64,000 nucleotides of DNA from Oceanobacillus profundus (GTDB lineage: Bacteria > Bacillota > Bacilli > Bacillales > Amphibacillaceae): NCBI RefSeq assembly GCF_003515705.1, contig NZ_QWEH01000001.1:434001-498000 (forward strand). The letters are read 5' to 3'. Below are positions 62,347 to 64,000 of the stretch, piece by piece. Below the pieces are notes generated by a model. It made no database searches and had not been told where the DNA came from. It saw only the letters and a program-made list of their open reading frames with translations. Positions within the stretch are counted from its first letter, which is position 1. Every line of letters begins with the position of its first letter. Made by a program: the position numbers and the translations under genes.

Positions 62347-63294
62347 ATGGTTAATCAAACGTTTGAACAATTTTCTGATGAAATGTGGGTTATTGCTGTT
62401 CAAGTAGCTACTGTCTGGACAGAACCGCAATCTGCGAGAGCTGTCGATGAGACAGGTATATCAAACCCTACAGATATCGACGAATGGATCAATCAACTGT
62501 CCTATGAGGATAGCCTTGCGCTTTGTAATGAAGACCGTGTGCAAACGCAGGCTTTATACGGAGAGCCTGTACAAATTACAGCAGTTAAAGAAGAGTGGGC
62601 TCATGTGGTTATCCCCTCACAGCCGTCACATAAAGATGAACGTGGCTACCCAGGCTGGATACCATTTAGGCAATTGAAAAAAGTATCAAAAAATGAGTGG
62701 CTTACTGAGCATATGGCAGCTGTAAAACAAGATAAAGCTTGGCTTGAATCAGACGCTGGAACAAAAGTAATGAAGCTTAGCTATATGACAATGCTGCCTG
62801 TTAAATCAATGGATAATGTACGAACAAAAGTGATAACGCCACACGGGATTTTAGTTTTGCCAACAGGAGCACTACATATTTTTCCATCAGACAATGGAAT
62901 CGCTAAAGGAAATGGTGATGATATTGTTAAAGCGGTCGAACCGTTCCAAACACTTGATTATTTCTGGGGAGGGATGAGTTCCTTCGGCTATGATTGCTCA
63001 GGTCTGGCATATACCGCTTATAAGGCGAATGGCTATCAAATAGCGCGTGATGCCGGAGATCAGGCAAATGCGGGTGTACCAGTTAAATATAATCAATTAC
63101 AGGCTGGTGACTTACTGTTTTTTGCTTATGAAGAAGGAAAGGGAAGACTGCATCATGTCGGTATCTATTATGGACATGGTAAAATGCTGCACTCTCCACA
63201 AACAGGCAAAGGAATTGAAATCATTACCCTGGCTGGAACAAAATATGAAAAAGAACTATGTGCGGCAAGACGTTACTGGAAGGAGAGCAATTAA
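62347..63294 (+). CDS. ykfC: Gamma-D-glutamyl-L-diamino acid endopeptidase (NlpC/P60 family)
   Basis: 315 residues from ATG 62347, 7 nt after AGAAAGGAG. An upstream in-frame ATG at 62242 would add 35 residues that run through the ribosome site. There is no signal peptide, so it works inside the cell on imported murein peptides. Two SH3-like domains (about 10-180) precede the NlpC/P60 domain. The catalytic Cys is in GYDCSGLAY near 250 and the His in LHHVGIYYG near 293. YkfC cleaves the bond after D-Glu in L-Ala-gamma-D-Glu-DAP; its product is the YkfB substrate. Confidence 0.93.
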   Translation: MVNQTFEQFSDEMWVIAVQVATVWTEPQSARAVDETGISNPTDIDEWINQLSYEDSLALCNEDRVQTQALYGEPVQITAVKEEWAHVVIPSQPSHKDERGYPGWIPFRQLKKVSKNEWLTEHMAAVKQDKAWLESDAGTKVMKLSYMTMLPVKSMDNVRTKVITPHGILVLPTGALHIFPSDNGIAKGNGDDIVKAVEPFQTLDYFWGGMSSFGYDCSGLAYTAYKANGYQIARDAGDQANAGVPVKYNQLQAGDLLFFAYEEGKGRLHHVGIYYGHGKMLHSPQTGKGIEIITLAGTKYEKELCAARRYWKESN

Positions 63295-63295
63295 C

Positions 63296-64000
63296 ATGAA
63301 AGAAAAAATATTGGAAGTCAAAAACCTTAAAAAATATTTTGACATGGGTAAAGGTACAATGCTGCAGGCTGTAAATGATGTGAGCTTTCATGTAAATAAA
63401 GGAGAAACCTTTGGCTTAGTTGGGGAATCTGGCTGCGGAAAATCGACAATTGGCCGTACAATCCTTGGGCTATATAATAAAACAGCTGGAGACGTTATTT
63501 TTGATAATGAGAATGTCCATGCATTATCTGAAAAAGAGCGATTTCAATTTTACCGGAGAATGCAGATGATTTTTCAGGATCCTTATGCATCTTTAAATCC
63601 AAGGTCGACGGTAAGGGAAGTGATCTCAGAGCCAATGGAGGTTCATGGACTATACAAAAACAAAAAAGCGCAATTGGAGCGAGTGTACCAGCTATTAGAA
63701 GAGGTTGGTTTGAATCGGGATCATGCCAACCGCTATCCACATGAATTTAGTGGGGGACAACGTCAACGAATCGGAATTGCACGTGCCTTGGCACTGAACC
63801 CGGATTTTATTATTGCAGATGAACCGATTTCCGCTTTAGATGTATCTGTTCAAGCACAAGTAGTCAATTTGTTAAAGGAGCTTCAGCTGGAAAAGGGGCT
63901 TACCTTTTTATTTATTGCTCATGACCTGTCGATGGTAAAGCAGTTTTCAGACCGCATTGGAGTTATGTATTTAGGAAATATGGTAGAGCTGACAGAAAGC
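63296..64000 (+). CDS. ykfD: Dipeptide/murein peptide ABC transporter ATPase YkfD (3' end outside window)
   Basis: The frame opens at ATG 63296, one base after the ykfC stop (TAACATG), and is open for 235 codons to the window edge. It reads MKEKILEVKNLKKYFDMG. Walker [10 protein letters not shown]-loop MIFQDPYASLNP, signature FSGGQRQR, Walker B FIIADEPISALD and switch His IAHDLSM are all present. It is the DppF/OppF type that pairs with DppD. In B. subtilis ykfD also ends this operon. Confidence 0.94.
   Translation, partial: MKEKILEVKNLKKYFDMGKGTMLQAVNDVSFHVNKGETFGLVGESGCGKSTIGRTILGLYNKTAGDVIFDNENVHALSEKERFQFYRRMQMIFQDPYASLNPRSTVREVISEPMEVHGLYKNKKAQLERVYQLLEEVGLNRDHANRYPHEFSGGQRQRIGIARALALNPDFIIADEPISALDVSVQAQVVNLLKELQLEKGLTFLFIAHDLSMVKQFSDRIGVMYLGNMVELTES

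Overview
The window is chromosomal DNA of a low-GC, endospore-forming Bacillaceae bacterium, most likely from the Oceanobacillus/Virgibacillus-type halotolerant group (inference). The evidence is a gene order close to the Bacillus subtilis ywjF-to-murAA region, sporulation genes (spo0F, spoIIR), strong AGGAGG-type ribosome sites, and frequent TTG and GTG starts. The atpE c-subunit keeps GxGxGxG and lacks the PxxExxP motif of obligate alkaliphiles, so the sequence does not suggest an extreme alkaliphile. No rRNA, tRNA, CRISPR, prophage or intact insertion sequence was seen. Layout: (1) 1-4764, a TetR regulator divergent from a valine/hydroxyacid module (mmsB, mmsA, GntP-type permease). (2) 5089-15648, an acyl-CoA degradation cluster: fadF, thiolase, hydroxybutyryl-CoA dehydrogenase, two acyl-CoA dehydrogenases, a TetR regulator and the fused isobutyryl-CoA mutase icmF. 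(3) 16083-38641, the conserved Bacillus backbone: rpoE, pyrG with a CTP-sensing attenuator, spo0F, fbaA, tal, murA2, glpX, rho, rpmE2, tdk, a YtkA-type lipoprotein, prfA, prmC, spoIIR, ywlB, a DnaA-box cluster, ywlC, mntP, ywlE, a chemoreceptor, ywlG, glyA, upp. (4) 38713-41265 on the minus strand, a shortened riboflavin operon (ribE-ribB-ribH) behind an FMN riboswitch. (5) 41347-43509, a Vpr-like secreted subtilase. (6) 44048-54065, the ATP synthase operon, then ywzB, ywmB and murA1. (7) 54327-64000, a complete-order dppABCDE-ykfABCD peptide uptake and murein-peptide recycling operon, cut by the window end inside ykfD. How the genes work together: regions 1 and 2 form a carbon-scavenging block. 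Isobutyryl-CoA and butyryl-CoA are interconverted by IcmF, oxidised by the acyl-CoA dehydrogenases, with electrons probably passing through FadF to quinone, and finished by Hbd and thiolase. MmsB and MmsA complete the valine branch. Palindromic operators overlap their promoters and cre-like sites lie downstream, so substrate-responsive TetR repression plus CcpA control is likely. PrfA and PrmC are a factor-modifier pair. The dpp-ykf genes import and dismantle cell-wall peptides and sit beside murA1. The most unusual signals are non-coding. Three families of short interspersed repeats occupy many intergenic gaps. One copy lies inside the FMN riboswitch aptamer, splitting its two conserved halves by about 200 bp, with members of the other two families also in the same leader. 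Other notable signals are a six-site DnaA-box cluster upstream of ywlC, an operator inside the fadF promoter next to a consensus cre, and a start-codon pattern in the atp operon that parallels subunit stoichiometry.
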